A DNA stretch of 64,000 bases from Dromiciops gliroides (GCF_019393635.1 NC_057867.1:2102889-2166888); one strand, 5' to 3'. Numbered from the stretch's first letter, positions 34,464-46,647 are shown. Notes: generated by a model from the sequence alone, not told the origin. Translations and numbers: made by a program.

Positions 34464-35060
34464 TAGCATATTTTTTTTTTAAATCATGAATGAAATTGCC
34501 CAGATCTATTAGGACCACAGGGCAAAGAAATCGAGGATATGAATGTGAAAACTAGGAACATTACAGTCCAATTCTAGAGCTTCCATATACACACAAACAC
34601 ATACATACATGCATACACACACACTACAAGCAGCTGGTAATAAAGAGTTCAGATACCTAGTCAGTATCACACAAGATTTGGCAGTTAAAGGAGAGAAGAG
34701 CTTGTAATATAATAGTCCCAAAGTCAAAGGATATAGGTTCATAATCAAGAATAACTTATCCAGCAAAATTGAGTACTACTAAGGAAAATGGTTTTTTAAT
34801 TATAGAGCACTTCCAAGCCTTCCTGATAAAAAAGACCAAAGATGAGTAGAAACTTTGAAGTCAAAACAGAAAAATTAAAAGAAACATTAAAAATATAAAT
34901 ACAAGTGAGAAATTTAAAAAGATTATACAAGGATCAAGTGTTTATATTTTAATGGGGAGATGATATTTGTCACCTTAGAACCCTAATGTTATCAAAGGTC
35001 ATCAAGGAAGTTAAACAAGGTCCAGGTCATGCCAGTAGCTTTGCTATATTTTGATTATCT

Positions 35061-35203
35061 TTTTTTTTGTGAGATAATTGGGGTTAAGTGACTTGCCCAG
35101 GGTCACACAGCTAGTAAGTGTCAAGTGTCTGAGACCGGATTTGAACTCAGGTCCTCCTGAATCCAGGGCCAGTTCTTTATCCACTGAGCCACCTAGCTTC
35201 CTC
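35061..35203 (-). mobile_element. SINE copy 19
   Basis: Target tattttgattatctt at 35046-35060 and 35204-35218. Confidence 0.94.
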
Positions 35204-35429
35204 TATTTTGATTATCTTAATAGAAGAAAGGAAAGGGATGGGGAAAAGAATATTCTAGTAAAGAAAGGAAGATGAAAAATGAGGGAATTTACTATCTCAT
35301 CTAATTCAGGTAAACAAGTAGATCATACAAAACAAAGATTTGGGAGACCAGGACTCACTTGAACTTCAATTTCACCTAAACAAGTCAAAGGAAGGTAGAA
35401 CACATGCACACAAAGAAATTGGTGTAAAT

Positions 35430-37590
35430 GAGGCAGAACCAAGATGGTGGAATACCAGAAAGCAAGCAAGAAATGGAAAAATATCACAGGGTATCATTTT
35501 TCTATCCCACGTTGGCATAGGGAGACACAGAGACAAGTCTGCAGACAAACTTGGGCTCTGTCTGAGCAGGAACATTAGAGCACAGGAATAGATTATGCAT
35601 GAGGACAAAAAGAGACCTCAGGGACTGGTGCAATTGGTAGCTCTGCTGTTCAGTACAAGTACCATGTCGTAAGTCCTAGGTGAACTGAGGAGGGGACCTG
35701 AACCTAGGGATGACATTCTAGGGTGAGGAACATTCAGTCATGAGACCTAAACTATGGGAGAAGGGAGTAAGTTTAGAAGAAGCTGTGTGGCTCTGACCCC
35801 AGAAGAACAGGTTCTCCGTTCAGGTTCTATTCCAGTCTGAAGCCTGCAGAAGAATAATCAGGGCAGGAATTCCAGATCTAAGGGAACCCTACAGCTCTGT
35901 TATTTTGAACCTGCAGAGATTTCCAGTTGGCTGATAGTGTCTGACACCGGAAAAGTGTGAAGGGTTTCTGAACCTGTTGCCCAGACCCAAACCCACTTTA
36001 GGAACTCAAAAAGCTCAGACCAAGGGGGAAGTGATCAAATTTTGCCCTGTATCACATCACTTTGGAAGGACTGAAAGCTTACAGGTCCTCAACTTGAGAT
36101 GTCCCCGAGGTCTTGTAATAACATAGCCCCAAGAAATTAACAGCAGAACTAGCCCAGTTCCCTGCAGAAACATTTAGAGACTGGCCTTAACATGAAGTCT
36201 GAAATGAGGATTTAGGCTGGAAGAATGAGGAAACAAAAAATAATCCTACAATAAAAAGCTCTTATAGTGACTGGGACCTTTAAGACACAAAATGAAAAGA
36301 AGAGAATGGCTCCAAAAACATCTACAAACAAAACCTCAAAAACAAAAACACAGTTTGAGTACAAATTCAACCTGAATTCATGGAAGAGATGAGTTAAAAA
36401 GAAGAGTTCAGGGCAGCTAGGTGGTACAGTGGAGAGTACCAGATCTGGAGTCAGAAAGACTGATCTTCATGAGTTCAAATTTGGCCTCAGACACTTATTA
36501 GCTATGTGGCCCTGAGCAAGTCACTTCATCCTGTTTCCCCCAGTTTCAACAAGAAAAACAGTTCAAGTGTTTTTTTTTAAATAAATGAAATAAGCATGCC
36601 AAGGGGAAATTTAGAAAAGAAAGAAGAGATATAAAAGAAAGAATTGGAAATGGAATTAATAGCTTGGCACAAGAGGCACAAAAACTTTCCCAATCAATAA
36701 ACTACTTGAAAATTATCATGGACCAAATAGAAGCTAATGATTCCACGAGACAACAAGAAATATTAAAACAGAGTCAATAGAGTGAAAAACATAGAAGAAA
36801 ATTTAAAGTCTCAGCAAAAACAACTGACCTGGAAAACATAAAAAATGGATAATTTAAGAATCAAGGTAAATTATGAACTTAAAACCTATCATCAAAAATA
36901 TAATCCAGACAACATATTTCAAGAAATCATAGAAGAAAATTCTCCATGTCTCTTAGAACCATAGAGCAAAGTGGAAATAGAAAGAATCCATAGTCAATTC
37001 CTAAAAGAAATGGTAAGATGGATACTCTCAGTAACAGTATAGTCAAAATCCAGAACTTCCATGTCAAAGAAAAAATACTGCAAGCAACCAAAAAAAGATA
37101 GTTCAAGTACAGAAGAACTTCACTTAGGATCATATACAATTTAGTAGCCATCACTATAAAGGAGCAAAGAACTTGGAATACAGTATTGCAGAAGGCAAAG
37201 GCTTACAACCAAGAACAACTTACCCAACAAAATTGTATATAATCATGGGGAGGGGATGGATATTTAATGAAATAGAAGACTTCTAAGCATTCCTGATTTT
37301 ATAAAAACATAGCTACCTAGATATTTTGAAGTTCAAATACAGGAGTCAGGAGAAACATAAAAAGATAAACATGTACAAACAATCGTAAGGAGTAAACAAG
37401 GATAAACTGCTTATATTCTGATATGGGGAAATAATACATGTGTCTGTCTCCTCTGATGCCTATCCTCAGGGGTCATAAAGGGTGTCTAATCAGATGGAAG
37501 ATCTAATAGTAGTTCTAATATGGCTTGATCTTAAAAGAAGAGTGGGAAGGGAGGAGAAAAGGAATAGAAAAGAAAGAAAGGTTAGGGAGA
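35430..37590 (+). mobile_element. L1/HAL1-like remnant, plus strand
   Basis: Starts with 'aaccaagatggtggaatacc', resembling the L1 5' end, and continues through a lysine-rich ORF1-like region with many stops to 'caaccaagaacaacttaccc'. An older SINE interrupts it at 36411. Confidence 0.6.
36411..36552 (+). mobile_element. Older SINE copy
   Basis: Diverged head ('gggcagctaggtggtacagt') and middle ('cagacacttattagctatgt'). No clear target duplication. Confidence 0.8.
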
Positions 37591-37591
37591 A

Positions 37592-37838
37592 TTATCAATA
37601 GAATGCTGGGCCTGGAGTTAGGAAGACCTGAGTTCAAATATTCCCTCAGACACTTACTGTGTGACTCTGGACAAGTCACTTAACTTCTGTGTGCCTCAGT
37701 TTTCCTCAACTGTAAAATGAGTATAACAACAGCACCTACCTTCCAGGGTTGTAGTGAGGATCAAATGAGATAATATTTGTAAAATGCTTAACTCAATACT
37801 TAGCACATAATAGGATCTTAATAAATGCATGTTTCATC
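37592..37838 (+). mobile_element. MIR/THER1-like SINE
   Basis: Full-length type with tRNA-like head, 'tgcctcagttttcctcaact' core and 'agataatatttgtaaaatgc' to 'taataaatgcatg' end. Confidence 0.85.
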
Positions 37839-37849
37839 CCTTTACTTGC

Positions 37850-39085
37850 TTCCTTTGATCTCTTTTCCAGGTCAGTTGTTTTTGCTATCACATACTTTAC
37901 ATTTTATTCTATTTTTTCAGTCTTTTGACTTTATTTTAATATTTCTTGTGGTCTCATGGAGCCACTGGTTTTTATTTGGTCCATTCTGATTTTCAGGGAG
38001 TTTTTTTGCTTCGAAAAGGTTTTTTATCTGTTATGCCAAGTTGTTCATTCCATTTCCAATTCCTTCTCCCATAGCTCTCTCTTATTTTCTACTTTTCTTC
38101 TAGCACTGATTTCATTAATAAAAATATTTTAAACTCTTAAAAAATTATTGCTTCATCTATTCTAAATTCTAGTTGAATTTGTGCCCTAGGTGTGTTTTTC
38201 TTTGAAGCTTTACATGTCAATATTTGGAATAATTTACTTTTCAGTTTGTATCAGTTTGTATCATTCTTCCAGCCCACTTCCTGACTTTAGACTTAATGTT
38301 AGGGCCAGGCTCTACACACTTCTGGAGGGAATGTCTAGACTGGTGCTGTTGCTGTTTTATTGGTATCATTGATTATTTTGCTATTCTGTGATCTCATGGA
38401 AAGCTTAGACTAGGGATCTGCAAGCTTTCACTGTTCCCAAAATGTTCTGATCTAGAGCAGAGTCTGATCACTGCTTCCCTTGTCTGACTGAGCTCTACAG
38501 GTTCCTGAAGTGGGTTTGGATCTGATCAGCAGTATAATCCTGTCACCTAGGAAACTCTGCTGGTTCAGAATAAAAGAATTGTAGACTTCCCTTTGGTCTG
38601 AGATCCCTGTCCTGTTATTCCTCTGCAGGCTTCACATTGGTCTCTGAGTTAGAACTGAAACCTTGCTAAGTACACAAACTCCTCCCCCCCCCCACTTGTT
38701 CCTTTCTTAGTCCACATTGTATCTGTGACCCAGTTCTGGGTAGTGAGTGATAGACCTGCCAGTTTGACCCGTTCTTGCACTCTGCAAGAGGTCATGCTGC
38801 TCTTTGTGGTTTGGGGACTTCCTCTTGCCCTGGTGCAAAGGCTCTTGGAGTACTTCAGGCAGCTAGCTATTGGCCCAATTCATTCTTCAGTGTCTACAAG
38901 TGTCTCTCTCTGATTCTCCATATGCTGATCTGTGCTGTAAAAATGACTCACTGTGACTTGTTCTTGGATTTCTCAATCAGGATTTGGTCGGGTGCATTTT
39001 GTAAACCTGTCTGGAGGAATTTAGTGAGGGAGGTAGGGCAGCTCACCATACTTCTTCCTGCTACTCCACCACCTTGACTCCACCT
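37850..39085 (-). mobile_element. L1/HAL1-like 5' remnant, minus strand
   Basis: Reverse of the 35.4-37.0 kb type: 'ccaggtcagttgtttttgct' near 37870 and ending in 'ctactccaccaccttgactc' near 39063, the reversed L1 5' end. Stops in every frame. The 39085-39418 stretch after it shows nothing I can name. Confidence 0.6.
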
Positions 39086-39417
39086 TGACAATCTCTTACT
39101 ACTATTTACTGGCTCCTTCCCAGGTGTCTACAAACCTGCCCAAGTCTCTCTCATCTTTACCAAGAAGAAAAGCCTGGTAACTGAACATGCTTCAACACCC
39201 TTTCTAGCTATCATTTTCTGTGTCTCCTCTCTTAGTCAATTGTTTAAAAGATGGCTATTTTTACTCTGTGTTTTCACTTCCTTTCCTCCCATTTGCTTTA
39301 TCTTTTATAGTTACTTATGCTTGATTTGGTATTGAATTAATATGACAAAGACATTTTCAACTACTGATATGCAAAATTGACTAGATAAGGCCTTCTAGGA
39401 AACTTATGCATAGAGAT

Positions 39418-39660
39418 ATGCTGTTGCTGTTCATTTTTCAGTTGTGTCTGACTCTTCATGGCCCCATTTGGGGTTTTCTTGACAAAGATACTGAAGTAGC
39501 CGGTCATTTCCCTTTCCAGGTCATTTTACAGATGAGGAAACTGAGGCAAACAGGGCAAAGTGACTTGCCCAGGGTCACCCAGCTAGAAAGTGGCTGAGGC
39601 CAAATTGGAATTCAGGAAGATGAGTCTTCCTGACTCCAGGGCCAACTAGCTGCTCAGAGA
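39418..39660 (-). mobile_element. Longer CORE/MIR-type SINE (reverse)
   Basis: Begins 'ctgttgctgttcatttttca' / 'gttgtgtctgactcttcatg' and passes through the reversed tRNA-like body to 'gggccaactagctgctcaga'. Confidence 0.8.
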
Positions 39661-39880
39661 TACGCTGTGGACTCTTGATAGAATGGAGCACAGGTATAAC
39701 CCATCAGCAGAAACCTCAGTGTATGGGCTTGGGGGCTTGGGGGCTTGGGGACTTTTGGTTTGTCAAGAAAGCAGTCCTCTCATAAAAATGAGTCTGGCCA
39801 TTCATCTGGACAGAGGGACAATAGGCAACGTACCTGAGGTAGGCAGTGACCCCAGAGCCATTAGAGCCCCCTTAGGTCTT

Positions 39881-40033
39881 TTTTTTTTTTTTTTTGGTGA
39901 GGCAATTGGGATTAAGTGACTTGCCTAGGGTCACACAGCTAGTTAAGTGTTAAGTGTCTGAGGCTGGATTTGAACTCAGGTCCTCCTGAATCCAGGGCTG
40001 GTGCTCTATCCACTGCGCCACCTAGCTGCCCCA
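39881..40033 (-). mobile_element. SINE copy 20
   Basis: Target cccccttaggtctt at 39867-39880 and 40034-40047. Confidence 0.94.
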
Positions 40034-40047
40034 CCCCCTTAGGTCTT

Positions 40048-41060
40048 AACCACTTACTGAGTCTTCCAGACAAGGAGCATGCAGAGTGAGGATTCAGACC
40101 GAAGGGGTCAGCATCAACCATGTTGAACCTGCCCTTTCTGCTTCCAGGCTCTCCCCACCCTGGGCCAGGCTCCACACAGCTACCAAAGGGATTTCCCTAA
40201 AGGCTGGTGGTGCAGCTAGCTCCCTCAATAAACCACAATGGCTCCTTATCACCTCCAGGATCCAAGCCAAACCCCTCGGTCATTTCAGAGCCTTCACAGC
40301 CTGGCAGCAACCTACATTGACAGCCTTTTACCGGTGACTCCCCTTCGGCCGCTCTAGGGCCCAGCTAACCTGGCCTTCTCCCCATTCCTGGTACACAAGC
40401 CTCTACATCCCGTCCCCATGCCTTTCCACTGGCGTCCCCCAGGTCTGTAACGTCCTGCCTCCTCACTTAGTTTTCTTCAAGATCCAAGGTCGGGGCAGCT
40501 AGGTGGCGCAGTGGATAGAGCACCAACCCTGGAGTCAGGAGTACCTGAGTTCAAATCCGCCCTCAGACACTTAACACTTACTAGCTGTGTGACCCTGGGC
40601 AAGTCACTTAACCCCAATTGCCTCACTAAAAAAAAAAAAAGATAAGCCAGTTTAAAAAGAAAAAAAGATCCAAGGTCCCCTTCCCCACCAGCCGAATCTA
40701 GCAGCTACTAGCTGTGCTGATACAGGACAGTGTTAGAAAATTGACCTCAAAGCCTCGCTTCAAGTCTCACCTATGGCACACACTAGCCGTGTGATCCTGG
40801 ATAACTTACTCGCCCTCTCAGAAGACTCGAGTTGCAGAGAAAGTGCCAATCTACATTGAGAGAGGGAGCTCCTTCCTTGCTGGACGCTCCCTATGCTGGA
40901 CCATTGTTCTCGTCTCTAGCCCTATCTCTGTCCTCCATATATCCATGCTGTCTCCCCAAAAAGAATGTGGACTTCTGGATTACAAGTATCATTTCCTTTT
41001 TTCTCTGTATCCCAGCACCTAGCCTGTGCATAGTAGGGGCTTAATAAATGCTTGGTAGTT
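40048..41060 (+). mobile_element. L2 LINE remnant with 3' end
   Basis: 'accacaatggctccttatca' block near 40225, and the terminal 'cccagcacctagcctgtgca' plus 'ttaataaatgcttgg' near 41015-41055. SINE copy 21 splits it. Confidence 0.7.
40492..40665 (+). mobile_element. SINE copy 21 (inside L2)
   Basis: Target agatccaaggtc at 40480-40491 and 40666-40677. Confidence 0.94.
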
Positions 41061-41439
41061 AATTGGTTAGAAGATGCTCGCCATGGATGGGTTCCCTTAA
41101 CAAGGAAATACTTTCATATTGTAGAAACCTCACACTGTCATCTTCTTCTTAGAGCCTTACCCTCTGTTGGGGAAGGGTGTGATTCCCATCTAGACAGGAC
41201 AGGAGTCCTTTGTGCCTCTTTCAGCACCGGGAATACACTGCAAGACCAGTGGATCCCTTTAATGCCTTAAGAGGCTGCTATGAAGCCATTTAGCCACAAG
41301 GGGTAGCAAAGCCCCACGTCAGAGAAAACTGGACACACCAGTTCATCAGTGTCCTTCTGAAACCCAGAACTGAACACAATCCTCCATGTGGAGATGGTCA
41401 CGGCAGAGTACAGTGGGACTATCACCTCATTCTTCCTGG

Positions 41440-41960
41440 AACCACGCTTCTATTAATGTAGCCCAAGATAACATTCACTTTTTTGGCTGCCATATCATAG
41501 TGTTGGCATTTATTGGACTGGCAGTCTATTAAAAGCCTCAGATAGTTTTCATTTTAAAAAATGCTGTATAGTCATGTTTGCCCCCCATGTTGTGCTTGTG
41601 AAGTTGGTTTTCTTTGTACCTAAATGTAAGACTTTACCTTTGTCCCTATTGAATTTCATCTGCTTAGATTCAGCCTAAGATTCTTAGCCTGGCAAGACCT
41701 TTTCTGGATCTCACTTTTATTATTCCTCCCAGATTTGGGCAAAAAACTTGCAGATTTGATAAACATGTACCTTTGCCCAAGTCATTGATAAGGATATGAA
41801 ATAGCACAAAGCCAAGTACAGATCCCTGGAGTAGTCTGCTGGAGACCCATTGACACGGAATCATATCTCTTTGAGCCCAGCCATCCAATCAGTTCTGAAT
41901 TCATCTAATTCTGTGTCTAGTCTACATCCTGCCCTCATCTTCTCCACAAAAATACTCTCA
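41440..41960 (-). mobile_element. CR1/L3 LINE remnant with RT fragment
   Basis: On the minus strand a short frame reads LQGSVLGFVLFHILINDLGK, the conserved 'GSVLGPVLF.I.INDL' block of CR1-clade reverse transcriptases. On the plus strand the flanking sequence has the well-known L3 blocks ('aagtcattgataaggatatg', 'aatagcacaaagccaagtac'). Frames are broken. Confidence 0.8.
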
Positions 41961-41974
41961 GATAATCAACTGGG

Positions 41975-42297
41975 AAAGACTTAGCTACTCTAATCAATAT
42001 AATGACCCAAGACAGTTCCAAAGAACCCATGATGAAAAATGCTACCCACCTCCAGAAAGAGAACTGGTGAACTCTGAATGCAGATTGAAGCAGCCTTTTT
42101 TCACTTTCTTTATTTTTCTTGCCTTTTTTGCAACACGGCTAATATGGAAATATGTTTTGCATGACTTCACATGTATAATTAATATCATATTGCTTGCCTT
42201 CTCAGTGGGTGGAGGGGGGCCTGAAGAGAAGGAGAGAGTTTGGAACTCAACATTGTTAAAAAGAATTAAAAAGAAAGGAAAGAAAAAATGTGCGAGT
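41975..42297 (+). mobile_element. L1 3' end
   Basis: 'gaacccatgatgaaaaatgc' through 'ggaaatatgttttgcatgac' to a degraded A-rich end. Shared with 52490-52830. Confidence 0.75.
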
Positions 42298-43140
42298 TAG
42301 GGCCAGGGTTGGAGGGAGCAGACCTGAGGCCAGGCCAGACAGCAGCCTGGAGTCCATGTGAGCCTAGCTGAGGTTATAGGCACAGGGTAGGCTTCATTTT
42401 ACAGTCCTAGATCTCTCAGCTCCCTGAGTTGCCAAAGTTGCCAGATCCAAGGAGACTTAAGCATGCACTTCACCTGGAATCAGGAGGACAAGCTCCAAGT
42501 CAGCTTGCCAAGAGGGAGTCAGAGGGTGGTATTTGTGATAGTGATGAAACCTTAAGCCCTGGCTCCCAAGAGACAAACAGCCACAAGTATTTCATATCAC
42601 CTTTTTGGGAAACTTTGACTCAGCTAACTGGCCCCACTGCCTGGACATCAGCCAACATGAGGTGTTTATCAAAGCCTAAAAAGTCCCCATCCCAAATTAC
42701 CAAGGGCTTCTGGGCCACAAGGCTTTGGGCATCAAGTGGGCAGGGCTCTGTAATACTATTAGAGGAAAGAACTCTGGTCTTTTATGAGTTGCACATGACC
42801 AGCTGAAGCTCTATATGGTAGTTGATCTTAGTAAAGCCTTATGGCCCCACCAGAGAAAAGCTGTCAAATTCCTCTGGGACCGCATCACTAGTTGGTGCAT
42901 CTCTGGAAGTCTTGGCTATATCAGGGAAGACAAAATGGGCCTAGGTAAGACCCTGCAGCACATCACTCTGATGCAGATGCCCTTGAACTAGAGTTCTGAT
43001 GGCAAGCTGGTGGTGGTTTTGCCCTCAAGTCTGGTGAAGAACTGGAACAATAAAGTACCCAAGTGACTGAGAGGAAGGCTCTACCCCATCACCATTATTG
43101 AAGGATTAAAGGAGAAGACTGTTGATTAAAAACGAGTTGA

Positions 43141-43314
43141 GGGGGTGGCTAGGTGGCGCAGTGGATAAAGCACCAGCCCTGGATTCAGGAGTACCTGAGT
43201 TCAAATCCAGCCTCAGACACTTGACACTTACTAGCTGTGTGACCCTGGGCAAGTCACTTAACCCCCATAGCCCTGCACAAAAAAACCCAAAACAAAACAA
43301 AACAAAACAAAAAA
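43141..43314 (+). mobile_element. SINE copy 22 (first of a double insertion)
   Basis: Target aaaacgagttga (ending at 43140) is repeated at about 43315-43326. Inserted in the RAD54L pseudogene. The tail is ACAAA-rich. Confidence 0.94.
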
Positions 43315-43328
43315 AAACGAGTTGACTT

Positions 43329-43484
43329 GGGGGCAGCTAGGTGGCGCGGTGGATAGAGCACAGGCCCTGGAGTCAGGAGTACCTGAGTTCAAATATGGCC
43401 TCAGACACTTAACACTTACTAGCTGCTTGACCCTGGGCAAGTCATTTATCCCCAAATGCCTCACTTAAAAAATGAATTTAAAAA
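43329..43484 (+). mobile_element. SINE copy 23 (second of a double insertion)
   Basis: Enters beside the duplicated target of copy 22. A third aaaacgagttgactt ends near 43500. Confidence 0.94.
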
Positions 43485-44289
43485 AAAAACGAGTTGACTT
43501 CATAAGCCATCAGGGCTCCATCTCCCATCCTCATCATTTCCTATGAGATGTTTCGCTTCTGTGGTGGAAGGGAAGTGTGAGTGTGACCATCTGTAATAAG
43601 GGACAGAGACTCAAGATCTCAAACAACCAGACTTACCAGGTCCTGAGCATCTTAAACATTAACTGACAAGGACTCACTGGGAGGATCTCAATGCAGTACT
43701 TCCATTTGGTGTACTTTGTGAATCTGGGCATCCCTAGGACAGCCTAGGAATTCACAAAGCACTTTGAGCTGATGATTTGAAGGGCCAGAGGTGCCAATCC
43801 AAGCAAAGCAGCTGGTCAGACGTATGAGGAGCAGCTGGGAGAGCTTGTCAACATTGGAAACAGGTGCCTGGTTTAGAGAACCTTGGACATCTTCTCCTGT
43901 ACCTGCTGTGAAAATGGAGCAGGTGGTCTATTGCAGGTTGTCTCCTTTGCAGGTTGAATTGTACAAATGATTTCGCAAAGAAGCCAAACTTGTCTTGTCT
44001 TCCAGCAAGTCACGGAAGAAGCTGTGTCACCCCCGAAGTTTGATCTAAGGGAAGCGTATGGAAAAGGATGAAGGTGTTCCAGGAGCCTCGGATTTATTCT
44101 CCGCCTCCACCCACCCCCCACCCCCAGCCCCACGAAGTTTCAAGTCCGTGGAGCTGCAGCTGTCAGGGTTACTGTTGGTTCTGTGTGATCCAAAGGACCA
44201 GCAGTGATAAGGTCTCCTTGGATCTGTTTGAGATGCTCTTTCATTTGTTTGGCTGGATGGCACCTTGTCCTTCAAAAAACTAAGCTGTG

Positions 44290-45000
44290 GGAGAGGCAGT
44301 CGAGATGGTGGAATGGAAGAAGCAGAACAGTCTAGTTCCCTACAGTCTAGTTCTCCAACACAAAGATTTAGAAAATGAACTAGACTAAATTCTGATTGGA
44401 AAAACGAAGAAAAAGTCAGAGAGAGTCATTTTTCTAGATCAGGGTGGCTTAGAGAGACAGGCAGACAGGTCTTTAGACACTGGGAATCGGGTCTGGCCAG
44501 AGCATTTTGACACCCAGGGATTTCAAGAGGGCCAAGACTGGGAGATCCCTAAACTAACAAAGGGTGGAAGAACAGCTGCCAGCCGGTAGCCTTGTTGCTC
44601 GCTACTCAGTTCTAAGTCACAGATCCAGCAGTTAGTTACAAGTATGGGTTTTAGCTTTGTAGTGAGCAAGGAAAAGTTCTGGAAGCCAAGTGTGACTAGG
44701 TATTTCTGATTCCAGGGGCAAAGAGGGGCCTCAGTTCTAACCTCCAGCCCAGTGTGGAAGCCTACAGTGAGAATAACCAAAGAAGGAGTCCCAGAACAAT
44801 GCAGAGCCTTCCGGTGCACTAATATTGGCTGACTCCAACAACATTCAGCCAAAACTCCCAATGAGAGAGAAGCCAACACACCCAAACCTGGGTCAAGAAC
44901 TTGCAGAGCTGGAGCAGACCTGCCTCAGAACATATCCCTTTGGGAACATTGAAAACTTAACAGATCCCTACTCGGAGCTGTAAAATTAGCAGGAATCAAT
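44290..45000 (+). mobile_element. L1 5' UTR fragment
   Basis: 'cagtcgagatggtggaatgg' start and purine-rich, non-coding continuation resembling the starts at 16425 and 35430. Confidence 0.6.
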
Positions 45001-45051
45001 CGACCAACATTTATTAAGTACCTGCTATATGCCATTGTTTGAACTGCAATG

Positions 45052-45272
45052 GAGGCAGCTAGGTGGCTCAGTGGATAGGGTGCTGGGTCTGAAGTCAGGA
45101 ATCCCTGAGTTCAATTCCAGCCTCAGACCCTGAGCAAGTCACTTAATGTCTGCTTGCCTCAGTCCACTGGAGAAGGAAATGGCAAACCACTCCAGTATCT
45201 TTGCCAAGAAAACCCCCTGGAAAGTATTGGAGTAATATGGTCCACGGGGGTCTTGAAGAGTCAGACAAGCCT
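45052..45272 (+). mobile_element. Longer CORE/MIR-type SINE
   Basis: Sense copy that keeps the diagnostic 3' block 'gaagagtcagacaagcctga' followed by acaaca. Confidence 0.85.
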
Positions 45273-45544
45273 GAACAACAATATGCCAGGCACTGTGCTA
45301 AGTACTGGAGATAGAAAAAGAGGCAAAATACAGTTCTTGCCCTCAAGGAACTTATAATCTAATGGGGAGACAACATGCAAACAAGCTACACAAAGCTGTA
45401 TATGGGATAAATAGGAAATAATTAACAGAGGGAAGGCAATAGAATTAAGAGGGGTTAGGAAAGGCTTCCTGTAGAAGGTGGGATTTGAGGTGAGACTTAA
45501 AAGAAGCCAAGGCAAAACTTTAGTCCTCAAAACCTTACAAAAAT

Positions 45545-45831
45545 GAATGTTGAATTGAGTGTTGATCTACTGTGATGGACTATATTCTTCTCACCAATGC
45601 AATGGTACAGAAGAGTTCCAGGGAACTCATGATAGAAGAGGATCTCCAAATCCAAAAAAAAAAAGAACTGTGGAGTATAGATGCTGAATGAACCATACTA
45701 TTTCTTTTGGTTTTGGTGCTGATGTTTTTCTATTTTGAGGTTTTTCATCATTGCTCTGATTTTTCTCTTATAACATGACTAATGCAGAAATAGGAGTAAT
45801 GTTATTATGTGTATATATGTGTGTGTGTGTG

Positions 45832-45903
<72 letters not shown>

Positions 45904-46110
45904 CTATATCAGATTACCTGCTATCTAGGGGAGGGGGGGAGGGAGGGGAGGGAGGGAGAAAAATCTGAAATTGGAAAGCCTGTATAAACAAAAGTTGAGA
46001 ACTATCTTTACATGTAACGGGAACAAATAAAATACTTTATTAATTTAAAAAATGAATGTTGAAAACTATCGTTCCATTTAATTGGAAAAATAAAATAAAA
46101 TACTATAAAA
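45545..46110 (+). mobile_element. L1 3' end with (AC)n/(AT)n
   Basis: Nearly the same sequence as 51600-52075 ('gtgatggactatattcttct', 'cagattacctgctatctagg'). A CA run and a TA run expand the middle at about 45838-45900. Confidence 0.85.
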
Positions 46111-46209
46111 AGGTAGCCAAGGCAGCAAGTAGGTAAAGTTGAGGAGGGAGAGTGTTCCAGGCATGGGAGACACTCAGAGAGAATGCTTGTAGCCAAGAGT
46201 TGGGTTGTC

Positions 46210-46500
46210 TTGTTCTTGGCATTGCCAGAAGGCCAGTGTCACTGGAAAAAAATAACACAATTCATGTGGAGGAACGAAAGGTCAAGAATATCAAGGGAAT
46301 TAATGGGAAAAGTGGGAAGGAAGGAGGCTTGGCAGTACCAGATCTCAAACTATACTGCAAAGCCATAATTATCTAGACAACCTATCTGATACTGGCTAAG
46401 AAATGGAGAGCTTAATCAGTGGGACAAATTAGATAGACAATATGACAATATACTAAAGCAAACAGGCACATTTACCTAGTGTCTGATAACCCCAAAGCTC
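46210..46500 (+). mobile_element. L1 ORF2 internal fragment
   Basis: 'caagaatatcaagggaatta' and 'tggcagtaccagatctcaaa' match the L1 piece at 17150-17215. Non-coding. Confidence 0.7.
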
Positions 46501-46508
46501 TCACTTTT

Positions 46509-46647
46509 TTTCATGGCAATGAGGGTTAAGTAACTTGCCCAGGGTCACACAGCTAGTAAGTGTCAAGTGTCTGAGGCTGGAACTGAACTCAAGTCCTCCT
46601 GATTCCAGGGCCAGTGCTTTATCCACTGTGCCACCTAGCTGCCCCCT
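46509..46647 (-). mobile_element. SINE copy 24
   Basis: Target aaagctctcactttt at 46494-46508 and 46648-46662. The following 46663-47410 has a CT-rich patch and no recognised gene; the 152-codon minus frame there is unassigned. Confidence 0.95.

Larger units (their letters stand above)
33840..34990 (+). mobile_element. L1/HAL1-like remnant
   Basis: Non-coding remnant with 'gacctggaaaagaagacagt', 'aaaaatgtagactacctcaa' and 'aagaataacttatccagcaa' blocks shared with 36.6-37.3 kb. No intact frame. Two SINEs lie inside. Confidence 0.55.
42479..44283 (+). pseudogene. RAD54L: RAD54L processed pseudogene (broken, 3'-truncated)
   Basis: Intronless, stop-ridden copy of the SWI2/SNF2-family recombination ATPase RAD54-like. 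The N-terminal APSQLAKRESEGG lies at about 42494-42530. The ATPase Walker A block reads [15 protein letters not shown] near 42930-42975 (the parental gene has DEMGLGKT). Then VVVLPSSLVKNWNNKV (about 43008-43060), PHPILI-type ISYEMFRF (about 43520-43560), NNQTYQVLSILN (about 43620-43665), HFELM and GELVNIGNRCL (about 43760-43870). A last degraded segment (DKVSLDLFEMLFHLF) ends near 44283. Lack of introns across many exon junctions shows retroposition. Two SINEs entered it later at one site, and L1 5' sequence follows its broken end. No function expected. Confidence 0.85.
45000..46200 (+). mobile_element. Old interspersed repeat, split by SINE and L1
   Basis: Pieces at 45000-45050 ('aacatttattaagtacctgc'), 45275-45540 ('gccaggcactgtgctaagta') and 46105-46200 ('gagtgttccaggcatgggag') are consecutive parts of one element. 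They are separated by the long SINE at 45052-45272 and the L1 3' end at 45545-46110. Family name not assigned. Confidence 0.6.
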
